Numbered from the stretch's first letter, positions 12,519 through 26,922 are shown. The stretch is 64,000 nt of DNA from Beaufortia kweichowensis (GCA_019155185.1 CM032807.1:11436700-11500699); one strand, 5' to 3'. Program-made: numbers and translations. Notes: generated by a model from the letters alone, not told the origin.

Positions 12519-13844
12519 CCATGCATAATTTGTGATTTTAATATTGGAAAAATAGTGGGTAAGGGACCGTGTAAAAAGTTCACATATTATTTGTAAAGGA
12601 ATACGTTTGATTGATATTTTTGATTGTGACAGTCTAATGTCATCTCATGACGACGTGCAACACTACTGTTTATATCCAGCTAGAGGGCACTTAACTTTAT
12701 AACATCACACAAATAACCAAAGGGGTCGTGTTTTGGAGGAGGACAGGTTTTTAATGGCAATTGAGAGCAGTAAAAGAAAGTATGCAAGTATGGGAACGCA
12801 AGCGCTTTCTGTGACATTTTGGAATGCAATGCTGTATTCAGAGAGAGTTCAGAATGCACTTCATAATGCAACTGTAGTATGTATTCCCATGCATTTGCAT
12901 TCATCAAATTATTTTGCCACAAGGGGTGCTATAGTAGGCATTAGCCCAAACTGTATTTTTCTGTAAAAAAAATTATTTTGAAGAGAATTTTGCTGAGCAA
13001 GGTAGTTAAACTTTTGTAAAACTATGTTTATAGCTAGCTACCTGAGTAACACATACAGCTGAATTGCACAGACATTTAAATAAATAGTTACCCATTAAGA
13101 ATTAAAGTTTATTACCATCACAATAATGCAGGATATCTAAACTTGAAAATGTTGGATTCAAAATACAGACGATTAAAGACATGCAAAAGATTTTAAGATT
13201 AAAAAAATATATGTATAATGAGTGCACACACTTAAAACGCACTGGCCAAACTTGTGTATGTGTGTATGAATCACATACTGTATATAAAACCTACGTGTGT
13301 TTTGTGACTGCAAACCAGCTGTGTTATGATTGGGCTCTGTTGACCATCACCTACTGGGATGTTTAGCTTGTGCCTATGTCTGTGCCCAGCTAATAGACTG
13401 TGGTTAAAGTTTTTAACACATGACCTGAGCATGCAAAGAGTCACGCTCAGCCCAGACACAGAACGACCCCCACTGGAATTGCGTTCACTTACATGAGCAA
13501 ACACACATAAATTCATGCATGCCAACATAACATACATAACTAGAGTCATCTGCTGTACATACACATTTGGTTAACAGCAAATGCTATGCTAACATGAGAA
13601 TGTTTTAGTTGAGGCTGGATGCTAAAAATAATTACATAGCATAAGAACACACTTGTTTTAGAATATTTTCATAGTACCTTATGCACATGTGTTTTCTCAC
13701 TACTTCACTTATTTTTTCAATTTCATTCAAATAAATCACTATAAAGAGTGACAAACAAAATTACTTGAACTTTACTTTTAATTTTTTTTAAATAACAGCA
13801 TTAATTATGTTATATAACTCTTTGTAATTTGTGATTGATGGTGT
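12519..13844. other. Intergenic, no gene recognised
   Basis: AT-rich sequence. One stretch (12677-12690) matches the core of the CTCF motif imperfectly. No exon-like segment found. Confidence 0.5.
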
Positions 13845-14395
13845 TACAAGTGTACCAGTACTTGAGGCTAGTCTTGGTTTTAAGATTAGTCTCAAGACCA
13901 TTGGTTGCAGACTTTTATGTCTTGAGATTTTTATTTCAAAAACGCAACTGTGATGAAATCACTAAATTGCTTCTGCATGCCAGTATGATTTATTTGTTGG
14001 ATGTAAAACTTCAGCAAATGCAAAGCAATAACTTATTTGGTTTCTTTTGTTACTGCCGGATTAGAAATAAATGGGGGACTGTGTAAAAGGCGTTAACAAA
14101 ATTAAATGCAAATGCTCACCAAACAAGATATGGTTGCAAAAAGTACTTGTCTGAGATCTAATATTAAGCGATACACAAGACAAGAGAGCATAAGCTCTTA
14201 TATATTGTAATTTCTTAAGTGGACATTACCTTGGTCTTGTCTTGGTCTCAACTGCTTAAAGTTTTGGCATTGTCTTGTTCTCAGTTTAGGTGGTCTTGAC
14301 TCTTTGTCACATCGCACAGCGTTTTTAAGTTCAGTGTGGACAAACTGCTTGTTGCTGGAAGGTTGACATTTCACACCTGGTTTGGACATTTGTCA
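13845..14395. repeat. Probable dispersed repeat rich in TCTTGGTCT units
   Basis: Contains repeated phrases such as CTAGTCTTGG, AGTCTCAAGACC, CTTGGTCTTGTCTTGGTCTC and GGTCTTGACTC, a pattern I associate with repeats widespread in cyprinid genomes. Neither ends nor coding capacity are clear, so class and limits are uncertain. Confidence 0.4.
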
Positions 14396-14481
14396 TTCAA
14401 AGAAAATATTTTACAATTCAATTGCCTCTTTCTGACAGAATTAAGACTGTACCATTACCAATTTTAACAAAAATAAGACAA

Positions 14482-14491
14482 ATATATATAT

Positions 14492-14582
<91 letters not shown>
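14482..14582. repeat. (AT)n microsatellite
   Basis: About 100 bases of AT dinucleotide, with one phase break near 14502. Confidence 0.95.
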
Positions 14583-14587
<5 letters not shown>

Positions 14588-17500
14588 ATTGTAAGGTCTA
14601 AAGCAACACTTTTAAATTAGGAACAAGGACTTTTAGAAAAATTTCAACCTAACAAAAGCAGCTTGGACCATTTCAACAAGATTAATCGTTATTGTAAGAA
14701 AGTAATTCCAAACACAAGAGCTCAGTTTCACGCTAGCTCCTCATGGTGTGCATTAATTTTTGATATTTCAAAAGCCTGTTATCAATTATTCCTCACATAT
14801 ATTCTACACAATGAACAGTGCAATGGCTAATAGCTTATAAAGTAATGCACAGCATAACTCATGGGAACGTACTTATATACCCGCTGTCAGGAGAATTGTT
14901 CATAATAACAGCATTTATCCTGAAACACGTCTTAAGACAAAGATACACACTCACCAAGACATACAACAGGTGCCCAGCTAAGGAGATAAGAGGATGACTT
15001 GTCCCCATGATGACATCCCTACATGTAAACCCTACATGCATGCTCATCACCTCTGAAACTTTCTATGTGACCAATGTTTAAACAAAAGAGTTTTAAAGCA
15101 GACTATTGAACAAACTCACGTCTGGTTTATATAAAAGTGTGTATATCAGTGTAGCGTGTAAGCGTGTGTCCACACCTGTGTGGAGTGCCAGGGAAGCATA
15201 TACGTGACAGATTGTATAGGAAAGTTAACACACACCTTGTTCAATCAAATCCACTTCACTTTACACCACATAAATACACTTTCTTTTTCTGAGAGTTGTT
15301 GCAACAGGTCCTGGCTGTGAGGATGGTATGGGGTCATCGGGGGCCGGGTCTTGGAAAAGGGATCCAAATCTCATTGCACCAGTATTAAGGATATAATGTT
15401 CTTAAACAATGTAAAGATCCTCCACTAAATTATGTTTTATTAACAAAGTTCGGGAGGAGCGCGTCAGATCATTAACCTAATTAAACACAAGAGGAACGCA
15501 ATCAAGTTAACCAACACCAAGAGGATAAATACAGCCGTCTTACCGCTACCCACTTTGACGGTTACCAGCATCCCTCCACCACCCCATCTCCTCACTTCGA
15601 GTTCTTACTACACCTAAACGGGGGGGGATACTCTGGGTTCGGGCTGTTCCCGAGCTCGGAGCCCTTCCCCGGACAGCACGCCAAATACGCATTACTATAT
15701 CCCAGTTAATTATATGTAAGCGTGAACTCATGAAATGTGTTTTTTTATCCATCAGTTACCATTAAAAAAAAGAGCAAGTGATATTTATTAGAAGTAAGTT
15801 TCTCAGCTATTCCACAAATTCTTTTACCATGGAATTTTGTCGACTTCCACCACAATCAAAACAATAGAAAATAACAAAAGGCAGATGTTAGAAATTAAAA
15901 CCAGGGAAATTATAATTTCATTTTAAAAATATATTGTATTTTGTTATGGATTAGAGATCCTAAAGATTTCGGTTTATGTGCACCACACTCTTAAAAATAA
16001 AGGCAAAAAGGATTCTTCGCAGCAATGCCATAAAAGAACCATTTCTTTTTTACCTTTTAATACTATTTAGAACCTTCTTCCTTACGAAGGACCTTTTGTT
16101 CTATAAATGTTAATTGTTTTTATGGAGCCATGCAGCCCGATTTAAGGTGTCTTTACTTTTATGATTGTATGCTAAAGAGAAATAATGTCCAAATGATCAA
16201 ATTTATATACTGAATAGTGACCTAGATTTTGGTGTTTACCATAATTACTTATTTAGAGTTTGGGATTTTGACCACAGATCTCCATATCATGCCTAAATCC
16301 TGGCTTTGGAGAGATTTAGCTTTCAACAAATTGTAGGAGCTGCTAAATCTAACATGAGTTGCATGCATGCATGACAAAGTTTTTTCAGACATCTTTATTT
16401 TATCAGTATTGGATCGGCATTTGTGGAATTCTTCATAATTATGTGTTACCGTCAACTGCTGTTACTGAAATTATAACAATTTCGCTGTATTGTGATAAAA
16501 TGCAAACATGGGAATAAATCGCTCTCGGTACAACCACAAGCTGTGGTTGTTCAAATGATTGAACAGAAAGGATTTCTCATCTGGGGACAATAAAAACGTG
16601 ATTGCTTTTCATTACAGTAGATGTTGTTTTCTATTAAAAAGCATTTTGCAAGCAACATTTTTCACCAAGATTTATTAGATCTTACTTTTCAACAGAAGAA
16701 TTAAGGGCAGATGATGAGCCATCATGAAACGAATCCAAATCGGTCAACATTCTTCACAAACCCAATTACAGTATTATCAGCATCTATAGCCCTTTGAAAA
16801 GCTTTTGCTAGAATAGTTCATTTCTTTGTTGGTTATTCAGACAATGTTGTGGAAACAGTGTGCATTAATAAATGATGTAGGGAGGATTAAGACAAATCAA
16901 CACACTTATTAAAGCAAGTGTGAGGGGATCCAGTCATTCGCAGCAGGTGGTCGGTGTTCACACAGTTCAGCGGTCTGCATCTTATACCCTCACTGACCTT
17001 GTTTTTTTTCTCTCAGTCTTGCAGCATGTGGATAAGTCACACAACTATACAATCCTTCATTCATAAACTCACAAAAAAAGTCACAAAAAAAAGACGGTCA
17101 CTTTGACACACACAAACATATTGTCACTATTGGACCGAAACCTTGTAAATCTAAAACCAAAAACACATATTTTTTTTAACTAGTCAATTGTATGTCATAA
17201 TGTGTGTCATAATATTAAAAACCAAAATCGTACTTAAACTCAACAAAATTTAAAGTTTCCTCTATCGTCAGCGATGATACACATATAATATTCTAAATTT
17301 AGAAAGGAATAATTCACCCAGATCCCAATTCCAGACCTGTGTGATTTTCTTCTCTGGGACACAAACAGTGGATGTTGATCCTGCTTTTCTCTTCCTCTTT
17401 TGCCTACAGATTTTTTATGTTTGGATGAACGGTACCTTTAAGACCCGGGATGTCAACAATTTTAGCATGGTCACGGGAGGGAATTTCTCAGGCACAATGT

Positions 17501-19189
17501 AGGAGAGATAAACAAGGGTGGAAATCTAGTGTAATGTACTGCCTCATAGTACATAGTACATCATCTGTAAACAACAGAAGACTTTTGAGGTCTAAATGAT
17601 GTGTTTCAGAGAACAGTTGAGCTAGATGGAGGGTAGCAAACAGACAGCAGCTGTCCCACAGAAGTTTTAGTTTAAGACGGTATGTCCATGGTCTGCCTAC
17701 AGTCTGTTTATTGATCCAGTAAACTTGTATGCAAATTGGTAGCAAATTGGGTAGATATCCACCAGAAGAACTGTATTTTTAGTTTTTAAATGTTTTGAAT
17801 ATGTTTTCTTATGTAGTTTATTATAGTGGTTTAATCCACCTTAATGGCAAAAAAACCCCTGAAGTTTGTTGTTTGTACATGTCAGGCCTCTGTTAATGTG
17901 CACATCTTGACCAGTATAAAAAACTTATGAAACTTGGTTTGGCTAGTGAGACTAGTGCTCCCCAATATTCAGATGGTCAATCGATATAGGTTTTAAATTG
18001 CAGGTTTATAAACTTTCTTAAATTTGACCACACTGAATCTTGAACAGTGGGTTGCGACCTTGCAAAAGTGCATATGAAAGCTATTGAGGTAATAGCATGG
18101 ATGTATGTTTGTGCGTCTATTAAAAATGGCAGGGTGTGTATCTGAGGCATGAGTATCTGCGTATGAGTGGTAGAGAGTCTGTGGTGTGTGTAGAGTTAAG
18201 CAAGCGTGGGTGTGCACGTCTGAGTCTGGTTTGGGCTTTTCTGAAGTGATTTGTAATGATATGCTACTCTGTCTGTACAACGTGTATTTGTGCCCCAGTG
18301 AGACATACAGAACATACTCTCATTAAGTTAAAAGGACGGCATCCAACCACAACGACTTCAGGGCAAACACACACACACACACAAATGCCCGTGCACTGGC
18401 CAGCATTTACAGACACACATGTTCAAATGGGATTGCCTGCACAGACACACATTGCCAGTGCCATAAAAAGCAACGATTTTGGACAAATAACATTTCCACC
18501 ATCATATTAAGGTTACTTGAAGGAAGCTGAATAGAAGTCTGCTACAAAAAGAAAAATAAGAAATATATTGTTTTCTGTTTATTGACATTCAGATCAACCA
18601 TTTAAATCCACAATTGTAAGATTCTGAAGCCATTTATTTAGTAAATACAAATGAATATGATCAGATTAATGACATTTGTTTTAATAATTCAAATGTATTT
18701 TGTGTTCTGGATGTGATTTTATGGTGTCACTGTGTTTGCCTTTTCTAGATATTATCCATACTAATAATGTGGATGTGCTTGTAAGTGCGTGTTATTTTCA
18801 CACGTCATATGGTGTGACATACGTTCTGCAGCTCATGAGTATCAGGAGATCGGACAGACCAATCAGAGGGACCAAAATTAAATCGATGCAACCTCAATCT
18901 GTGGCGAAAGCAATGGCGAGGGTCCTCCCCCCATAGCCGTGATTTTAAAGAGGTTAAGTAACCGTGCACCCACACACAAACATATGCGCACACAAACACC
19001 ACCTTTTACCCTGTTGTATTCCAATTTTCTTTCATGTACCAAAATGTCATTTTATAATGACATTTGTTGCAATGATAAATTTATTATTATTTGCATAATT
19101 TTTTGACCTGGAATGGTCATAAACACATTTATCAGTAAATAATAATAAATAATAAAAAATTTAAATAGTCAGGATATAATTTAATCAGC
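14583..19189. other. Intergenic, no gene recognised
   Basis: Includes a probable GAACC-type repeat at 15985-16120 and a fragment at 17301-17355 resembling the end of the element at 38296 (AATAATTCACCCAGATC). Otherwise unassigned AT-rich DNA. Confidence 0.5.
15985..16120. repeat. Dispersed repeat with AAAGAACCATT phrases
   Basis: Carries CTCTTAAAAATAAAGGC, ATGCCATAAAAGAACCATTT and TTTAGAACCTTCTTCC, which resemble a repeat common in teleosts built of GGTTCTT/AAGAACC words. A relative occurs at 31792-31980. Confidence 0.5.
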
Positions 19190-19210
19190 AATAATAATAA
19201 TAATGTTAAC

Positions 19211-19245
<35 letters not shown>

Positions 19246-19312
19246 TAATAATAATAATAATGATAATAATAATAATAATTACAATAATAATAGTAATAAT
19301 AATAAATAATTG
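19190..19312. repeat. (AAT)n trinucleotide repeat
   Basis: About 120 bases of AAT/TAA units with occasional ATG and ACA interruptions; looser copies begin near 19080. Confidence 0.95.
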
Positions 19313-20298
19313 ATGAATAACAATAAATAACAATAATGACACAAAAGACAATATCAATGAGAGTATTTTTTCTAGTTGATGAACACTAAAACAATGACCA
19401 ACCCAATCAAAAAAAAATGCAATTTCTTTTATTTAAATGGCACACAAATGTATTATGTGAAACTGCAGCGGTCCACGGTAATAAACATATAATTATTGTG
19501 TATGGGTTTGTGGATAGATTTCATTTTAAATTTGAATGAGTCCTTAGTCCTATAAAATTCTGTCTAGAATGAAAATGTCCCATCTGCCCCAAACTACCAA
19601 TAGCAAGCAGCAAATGAAGTTTTTACAGGGCTGTGACTTACACCAAAAGCTATTTATTCAGACATTAAGTCAAACCATTTAATGAAGTCTTTAAATTTCA
19701 ACTCTAATAAAATTCTGTCCCACAGCACTTGTTTGTGGTAACAGTTGTGTAATAAAGCATTTATGATATTGTGTATTACACTATAATAACAGATAAAATG
19801 TGTCACAAGGAAATTGTGTCAGGTGAGTGGGCGCTATTTTTGAATATGTCATGTCTCTCATGACTGTGAGCAGACTTATACTCCGTGCCAGCAATGTTAA
19901 TACAATTTCCCTCCGCTGGCTGCAAATCTTCATGTCCATTGAGAAAGGAAGTTTAGAATGTGAAATAAATCTAAAGTTAATAAAGAACTACCTGTTGCAT
20001 AGGCATATGTTTAAATACACACCAAAACAAACGTGCATGTTTTTTATGCGTTCACAGGCCATTTGTGGGTGGCATTCATTCCTTGTAAAACATTCGAAGC
20101 TGCCGTTTTAAAATCACATCAGCGCATGGCCAATGAATCACACAGACGTCAAACCAGAGATTAAACGCTCAAACGAGGATTTCCACCAACTGCTTTATAA
20201 GAGGATTTGCTTACGTACAAACGCACGTCTATAGAAGCTAAGGAATAGACAGCTAATGAAATGTGAGACCCCCACCTCAATCTACACAATCCCGCTTA

Positions 20299-20322
20299 TG
20301 TGTGTGTGTGTGTGTGTGTGTG
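20299..20322. repeat. (GT)n microsatellite
   Basis: Pure GT run of 24 bases. Confidence 0.9.
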
Positions 20323-21263
20323 GTCATGAAAGTTTGTGTTTTTGCACTCCCTCCATCATCTCGCAGACTGGGTGATGAAAGGTTTACTACTTACCCTTGA
20401 CCTTTGAACTCTGAACACATCCTACCACTGACCTCTCTCACTCTTTCTCTCTCACACACCAACACACACGCACACACTAACCTTGACTTTTGCATTTGCT
20501 GACTCCAATATACAACGGATATCTAGCTACCAGACAGTAGAGCCGCCACATACTGCAGATGGCTGTTTAAAACAGCAAAATGTCACACAGATCAACCATG
20601 TCATGGGACAAGCCTTTATAGCTTCTCACATTACTGTCATCGTATCCAAAACCTTGTCAGGGTGATTTATGATAGCCGGCCTTCTTGATACACTATGATG
20701 ATGTGATGATAATGATCAGCATTAGCTCCCCAAGAGGCATCATTTCATTTGCTAATTAGATTTTGGATATGTGGTGTATTGCAAGCAAAAAGCGAGGTGG
20801 GGGGTCTCTGGAGGATGTATAATGACAGACTGAAGCAGCCCACACTGATGGTAAGTTTAGCCCTTTGAGCAGAGATTTACTGATGTGTGGAAATCTTCCG
20901 ACATTCAGAAAAACAAGCGGAACATTTAGCGACGTTCTTATTAGCAAGGGCCCTAAGCAGTGGACACTGCTGAGTACACACTGTGCAGGGAACACAGAAT
21001 GTCATTTTATGTCTTTTTTGTCACACTGATAAATGCTATATTCAAAATATTATTATATATTTAAATCCATATAGTTCATGATTAAAACCTCAGTTTAGTG
21101 AGATGTGAAAATGTGGAATTTAGGTCATATGCGTGTCCTTTTGTATTGTGACCCGTGGTCATGATGATAAAAACCTTGTTTTGGTGACATGAGCACTTTA
21201 TACTATTAAAAAAACACACAACACAACCCCTTACTTAATCCCACCCTAATCCTGTAACCCTTC

Positions 21264-21905
21264 ACAATAAAGTTGTGTTAACGCATCCGCAAACATAAAC
21301 TAACAATTTACAATACTTATACAGCATTTATGAATTATCTCAGTTCATGTTAGTCAACATTTATTAATGCATCTTTACAACTCTTAACATTAGTTATTAG
21401 CCTACATGGTGCTCTGGAATACTTGATTCTGATTGGCCAGTCATTCCCTGATAAAAACTACTCAAAACTAATAAAACAGGATCATCCAGGTACTGTGAGT
21501 CAACTTGACCTTAAAAATTATTTTTTTTACAAATAAATCAGATATATGCCATATTGATTGACATATATGGGATTATATTACAAAAGATTAAAACCAGTTT
21601 GCGTGTTTGTCATGTTTGAATGTCATTGTCTTGGCTGACAGTCATGTCTAAAACTGATAGGAAAAGTGTCTTTTTCATGGAAGGTTTGTATTTATTACAA
21701 ATAAGCTAATAAAACATTTTAAAACAATATTATGGCCAATGTGTTATCACTCTGAAGGTGATAACAACTGGCTGGCTGTATATTATCCCTTACTTATTTT
21801 ACAGAAAACTAACAATGAACAACTGTATTAACATTGACTAACATTATAAAATGAATACATTAAAAATTATATTGACTTTTTGTTAGTTCATGTGAGCTTT
21901 TACTC
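21264..21905. repeat. Nested dispersed repeats
   Basis: The flanks (21290-21410 and 21800-21905) share phrases such as AACTAACAA, AACATTAGTTATT and TTGTTAGTTCATG, typical of a cyprinid repeat that has been split. The middle begins GTGCTCTGGAATACTTGATT and ends near GGCTGTATATTATCCC, looking like a second element inserted into the first. Boundaries are approximate. Confidence 0.4.
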
Positions 21906-22768
21906 ATTTTATCAGATACAACCTAAAACACACAGCATGATTTTACACATACTTTTATCCAGGTTTTCCTGTCAATTTCCTGTAAAGTGAAATATAAATG
22001 TTCACTTGCTCACTATGTCCTCCGCTGTGCCATTTGAATAAACTCCTTGTGATTTAGAATCGTACTTAGAATAACCGAACACCATCAGGCCCTTGGATCA
22101 TACTCGAGTAGCCTATTTGTGTGTGTACTTGCAAAGCTTGTTTTTTAACACCCTCATCGTAACACACACGAGATTCAGTCAGGAGGAAGTGAGGCAATGA
22201 GCATTTAGAGCATTTCAGGAATCCAAACACTGTGCCAGTTATACATACACACAGTGGAACACTAGGACGTCCCCAGCCTCTCCAAACACACACATGCACA
22301 CACACTCTGATTTGAGTTAGGGGTTCTGAGAAATGTGAGAGGTTTAGATGTGAAGGCCTGCTTCCCTCTAAACATAATGAATTCTGAGAAAGTGTGACAC
22401 CCAAAGCAGGACAGAGTTTATGTTATCCTTAGAGGATCAGGTCAGTGATGTGTTTTTGTTTTCACACTTAAATTCATACCCATCCTACACAACGATGGAC
22501 AGAACAATCATTTTGTCCAACGGCAAACTGATACCAAACTAAAATGTGTAAGTAAAAATGTTTTAAACACCAAGTTGCACACAAGATCTCTCTGTTTTAG
22601 GGGTGAATTTCTCTTTTGCTCTTCATTCTATCACTGCAGCCCACTTATCTCTTTTCTTCACCTCTCTCTCTATCTCTCTCTCTTTGGCAAATGACAGATG
22701 ATCAGGTGATTTGTGCAGTGGAAGGATTTGGTGTTCCATGAAGTCTATTTAAAAGTGCCAATGCATTA

Positions 22769-22905
22769 CTCTCTCTCTCCCTCCTTCTCTCTCTCCCTCC
22801 TTCTCTCTCTCTCCCTCCTTCTCTCTCTCTCTCTCTCTCTCTCCTTCTCTCTCTCTCCCTCCTTCTCTCCTCCTTCTCTCTCTCTCCCTCCTTCTCTCTC
22901 TCCCT

Positions 22906-22978
<73 letters not shown>
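22769..22978. repeat. (CT)n / CTCCCTCCTT compound repeat
   Basis: 210 bases of pyrimidine-only sequence on the plus strand: interrupted CTCCCTCCTTCT units in the first two thirds, pure CT in the last 65 bases. Open frames here are artefacts of the repeat. Confidence 0.95.
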
Positions 22979-22981
<3 letters not shown>

Positions 22982-24345
22982 AATGTTTGTTTGAAGGTTA
23001 GGTTTAGGGGTAGGGCACAGAATATCCAGTCTTTTACTTATATCATCTCTTTTTTCAGCCATATTTATAACAATATTTATAGACTTCCTGTTTTCACTAC
23101 CCCTTTTATCTGTATTCATATCTCTGTGTTACTACATATGGAAAAAAATCTCACAAACTCACTAGCTATTTAAGTCTCAATTTGAGCTATAAACAGACAG
23201 AAAACTACCCTTGTGTGTATTTATAGAACAAATCCCCATTTAGCAGATTTGAGACAAACACCTCCCACCCCATGCACATATTTACTTACATGTTTTAAAT
23301 CCACACATGCATACAAGCAAACCATACAGTCCATACATTTCTCTAGATGTTTGCTATGTACACACTACATACGAGAAAATGAATGTGTAGCAAGATTTTA
23401 CCACTCATACAGCAAGACATGCAAACTAAACGAATGACTATTTAATTATAGTTTTATGATTTAATAATTTGTGTGAAAAGTTACTTTGAAAAATGAACAT
23501 TTCTTAGTATTTCCTATGTTCTACAGCATGAACTCAAGCCGACATGTTTTTCCGGCAAGATTTGAGAGTGCTCCAAAGAACATTGTGTGCGCTTCTATGA
23601 AAGCCAAGACATCTAACCGTTTGTGCAAAAGAAGTTAACATGTTCACATGTGCTTTCATTTAATTAAAATTAAATGACTTGGAAATATTGCAGAATCATA
23701 AATATTCGTTTTATTTTACAGCTTTTCTTTCTTAAATGTTTTTCGAAATCTGGAAACAAATTGTGTTCTTAAGAGGTTTAAATGAAAATATGCCACAAGA
23801 AAATCCCACATTTACAATGTGGTTTCAGACTTTTGGACCCCACTCTACATTCCAGCCACGGCTGTGGATGTCATACAACTTTAAAAACAGTAATGCATTA
23901 AGCAAGACTAATAATCTGTGATGTAATGCCTTTAAACCAAACTGTGAATTTGATATTACGTCCTTGGCATTTTTCAGGGTGTTCGGAATGTCCTTCTGGG
24001 TTTTTGAACATTAGAAAGCATAGTTTTACACTGCGGTTTAGTTTTATTTCGCCAAACATTGTGTGAATGATTATTACAAACAGTCCGAATGTTACAGTGT
24101 ACCTTTCCTCTCTAAATTCCTGTAATGCAAGTATGTGTAATTGGATGCCAACTACTTTTCCTTTTCATTCAAGTCCCTCTGGAGATTTAGGTCACTTTTT
24201 GGTTGGACTATGCTCATCCATCCTTAGCAGAACTTCTCAACGTGAGATTGAAAAGTAGGACAGGACAGTGTAAAGAATATTTGGCATGGCCATATAAAGA
24301 TGGAAAGAGAGTGAGAGGTATTGGATGACTTCAGATAAGTTTAGA

Positions 24346-24464
24346 TAATAGCTCACCCAAAAATAAAAATTCTCTCATAACATTTCCGTCTATGTACATC
24401 CAGTATTATGTACAGTAAACTCTCCAAGTGATGAGAGAATTAAAATTTTTAGGTGAACTATTCA
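24346..24464. mobile_element. Short self-complementary copy of the GTTCACCC element
   Basis: Starts ATAGCTCACCCAAAAATAAA and ends with the complement (TTTTTAGGTGAACTATTC). The element's two termini are joined with only about 50 bases between them, and the inner edges TTCTCTCA and TGAGAGAA also pair. It looks like an internally deleted copy of the family at 38296. Confidence 0.65.
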
Positions 24465-25350
24465 CATTTTATGAATGAGTTTTATGATTTCTGACTATTC
24501 TTGTAGTCCAAAAGGTGAAGCAATCACATGTATTTGAAAACTCTCTTGTATCCCAGCTCACAGTAGCCTATGGTTTAAACTATCAGCAACAACAGCAAAC
24601 AGCTTATAATAAGCACTTAAACTGCAGTTAATTTAAAACCGCATGTCAATACTGTCTGCCCAAACTTTTCTACCTGTGTGTATAGTCTCTTGTGTGTTTG
24701 TGATGAGGTAATGGTTAGTGAGAGCTCTTATCAGCTGGAGAGGGGGGACCAGGTGCATTTCCTGTTGTGACCTGGGCCCCGGTATCACAAAAGCTTCTTT
24801 GTCTGACCCTGTTCCCTGACTCTGCACAAAAATGGTGATTCAGCCCTGGTCCTAACCTGGTCCTTCTCTTCCTCTCTTCCTGCTCCGGAGAGACCAATTA
24901 GAGACAATGCAAGTAGGTTAGACTGCCCATTAACTGAGTATATTGTAAAGCACAAAGGCAAAAGGATTGTACGTTAACAAAAAACCCATAAGCCGGTACT
25001 AGAGTGTCGCTGACATTGTTTGGCTAAACCAAGAGTGCCATTTTGCTCCTGCGGAGCGTGTGAGTCCGTGTGTGTTGGCGAGAGTGTGTGCTGGGTCACA
25101 CAGACAAGATTCTTGTCACTTAAATAGAATCTCTGTGTTCTACCTTTTATCGGGTCTCTTTATCCGATTCTGTTCTTGGACATCTCCATCTCCCACTCGA
25201 TGACCCTGTTGCACACAATCACACAGAGTTTGTCTCTCTACACTGTGGATAATCATGGGAAAAGGGTGATGTAATGCCTCCCGCCGAGGGGTTTCGAGTG
25301 AGACGAGCTCGCTTTTAAAAGGCGAACTCTCGTGAGCCTGTCCGGGGTCC

Positions 25351-25363
25351 TGACCTTTGACCT
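25351..25363 (-). promoter_or_regulatory. DR1 nuclear-receptor motif
   Basis: TGACCTTTGACCT, the exact complement of AGGTCA-A-AGGTCA. DR1 elements bind RXR heterodimers and HNF4-type receptors. Occupancy and target gene are unknown; the site is 20 kb upstream of igfbp3 and 7 kb downstream of tns3. Confidence 0.35.
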
Positions 25364-26922
25364 TGGGGGTCATTGGTTCACCCACTATTGAGGGAAATCA
25401 ATTTTGATGACCACTTGCCTGCGCATTTACACCAATATTCAAGCAAACAGCCCCTCTCCAGCCAAAAGAGACATCTTATTTTGGTTATTTAGTATTATTT
25501 TTCATAGCTGGTTACTTTTTACTGCACAGGCTTTGTTCTTTGTGTTAACTTTGCTAAAACTATTTGCCGATCGACATTTTAACTGATGATACTAGCAAAA
25601 AGAAAATCACAAATACTTGAACTTTTGCATTAAAACATTACACAACAAAAGTAAAAAATTTGGGTCTGTGAACAACTCTTTTAACATTATTAAAAAAAAC
25701 GTTTTAGTAACTTAGAGAAAACGTTTAGAAAATATTAGCAGAAGTTCTAAAAAAACATTCCCTGTTAGCTGGGCTGCTGTTTTTGAAACATAACAGGCAT
25801 TCTTTTATTATGAACATTGTATGTCATTCCTTGGCTACAGATGCCGATTATTCAGAAATGTCTACAAGCATAACATCAAATTTGGAAGGATCTGAGGGTA
25901 AATAAATATAGACACATTTTTTCCTTAAGAGTCTTTCCTCTGCCCAGTTCTGACCCTGCTTAAGTGTGTGGGAATCAGAGGTTGCCGTTGGAGACGGTCT
26001 TTTTGGCCTGTGACAATACTGTCATCCCAACCGGCCTTACGGCTATTTATAAACCCAACTTCTCTCTTTCTTTGTATCGCTTGTGTCTCTTTTCCTGATC
26101 TCCTGATTTTTTCCCATCTTCAGTCTCTTCGTTCTTCTCTCTCTCTCACTGAGCATCTCTGCCAGATTAGCTGGTTTCTATGCTTTCAATAAGCTGTTGG
26201 AATCTGGGTCAGAACTCACAGCTGCTCTGGATCAGGGGCTGGTGCTGGACCAGCATTAAGACAATATTAAACTTTCAACTTTAAATCAGACGTGACAAAA
26301 CAATAATTACACAGCCATTTAGCCATAAATCCATTGGCAAGTGAACCACAAACCAATCCAATAATGCAATTACATATCTTTACTATAGAGATATTAACCA
26401 TAATTCAAATAAAAGTAAATCACATTAACCTATATGTACTACAATAACTACAATATACTGGTAAACTAAGTATAAATGTATGAGAAAATATGTTTCATGT
26501 AAAGGTGTTTTGTGACAATGTGTGTTGTGAAAAGAAATTGAATTGACACTTTTTACTTTTTATTTGTACATTAGGCCTAATCCAAATCCAAATTCCTTTC
26601 AATTGTGTATTACCATTTATAGTTACAGCTCTACTGTGCCTGATACCATCCAAACCATCCAAATTCCACACATAGCTTAAAGATTCCATAAATGTATCAT
26701 AAAGATATAAGGCGTTTATAAAAGCAGTGAGCTGCCTCGACAGATGTTTGGTACAGTCTGTACCAAACATAGGCAAAAAAAGCTATTCGATATCTTTTAC
26801 AGCTTAGCCAATACCAGAGCTTAGTAAAACATGTATTCCAAGATGATGGACAAATATTATACTAAATTTAATGTATGTATTGATAAAAAGTCAAATTAAA
26901 GTCTATTTTAGTCACACAAAAA

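Larger units (their letters stand above)
19313..22768. other. Intergenic with scattered repeats
   Basis: Holds a GT repeat (20299-20322), a DR1-like pair of nuclear-receptor half-sites (20398-20410) and a patchwork of dispersed repeat at 21264-21905. No gene recognised. Confidence 0.5.

Noticed and set aside
12677..12690. Second CTCF-like site (CAGCTAGAGGGCAC)
   Set aside because: The last 11 core positions fit but the CCA start is displaced by one base; too weak to list as a site.
22702..23119. Long Arg/Glu and Leu/Ser open frames over the CT repeat
   Set aside because: They are translations of a pyrimidine dinucleotide repeat in several frames; no gene context.
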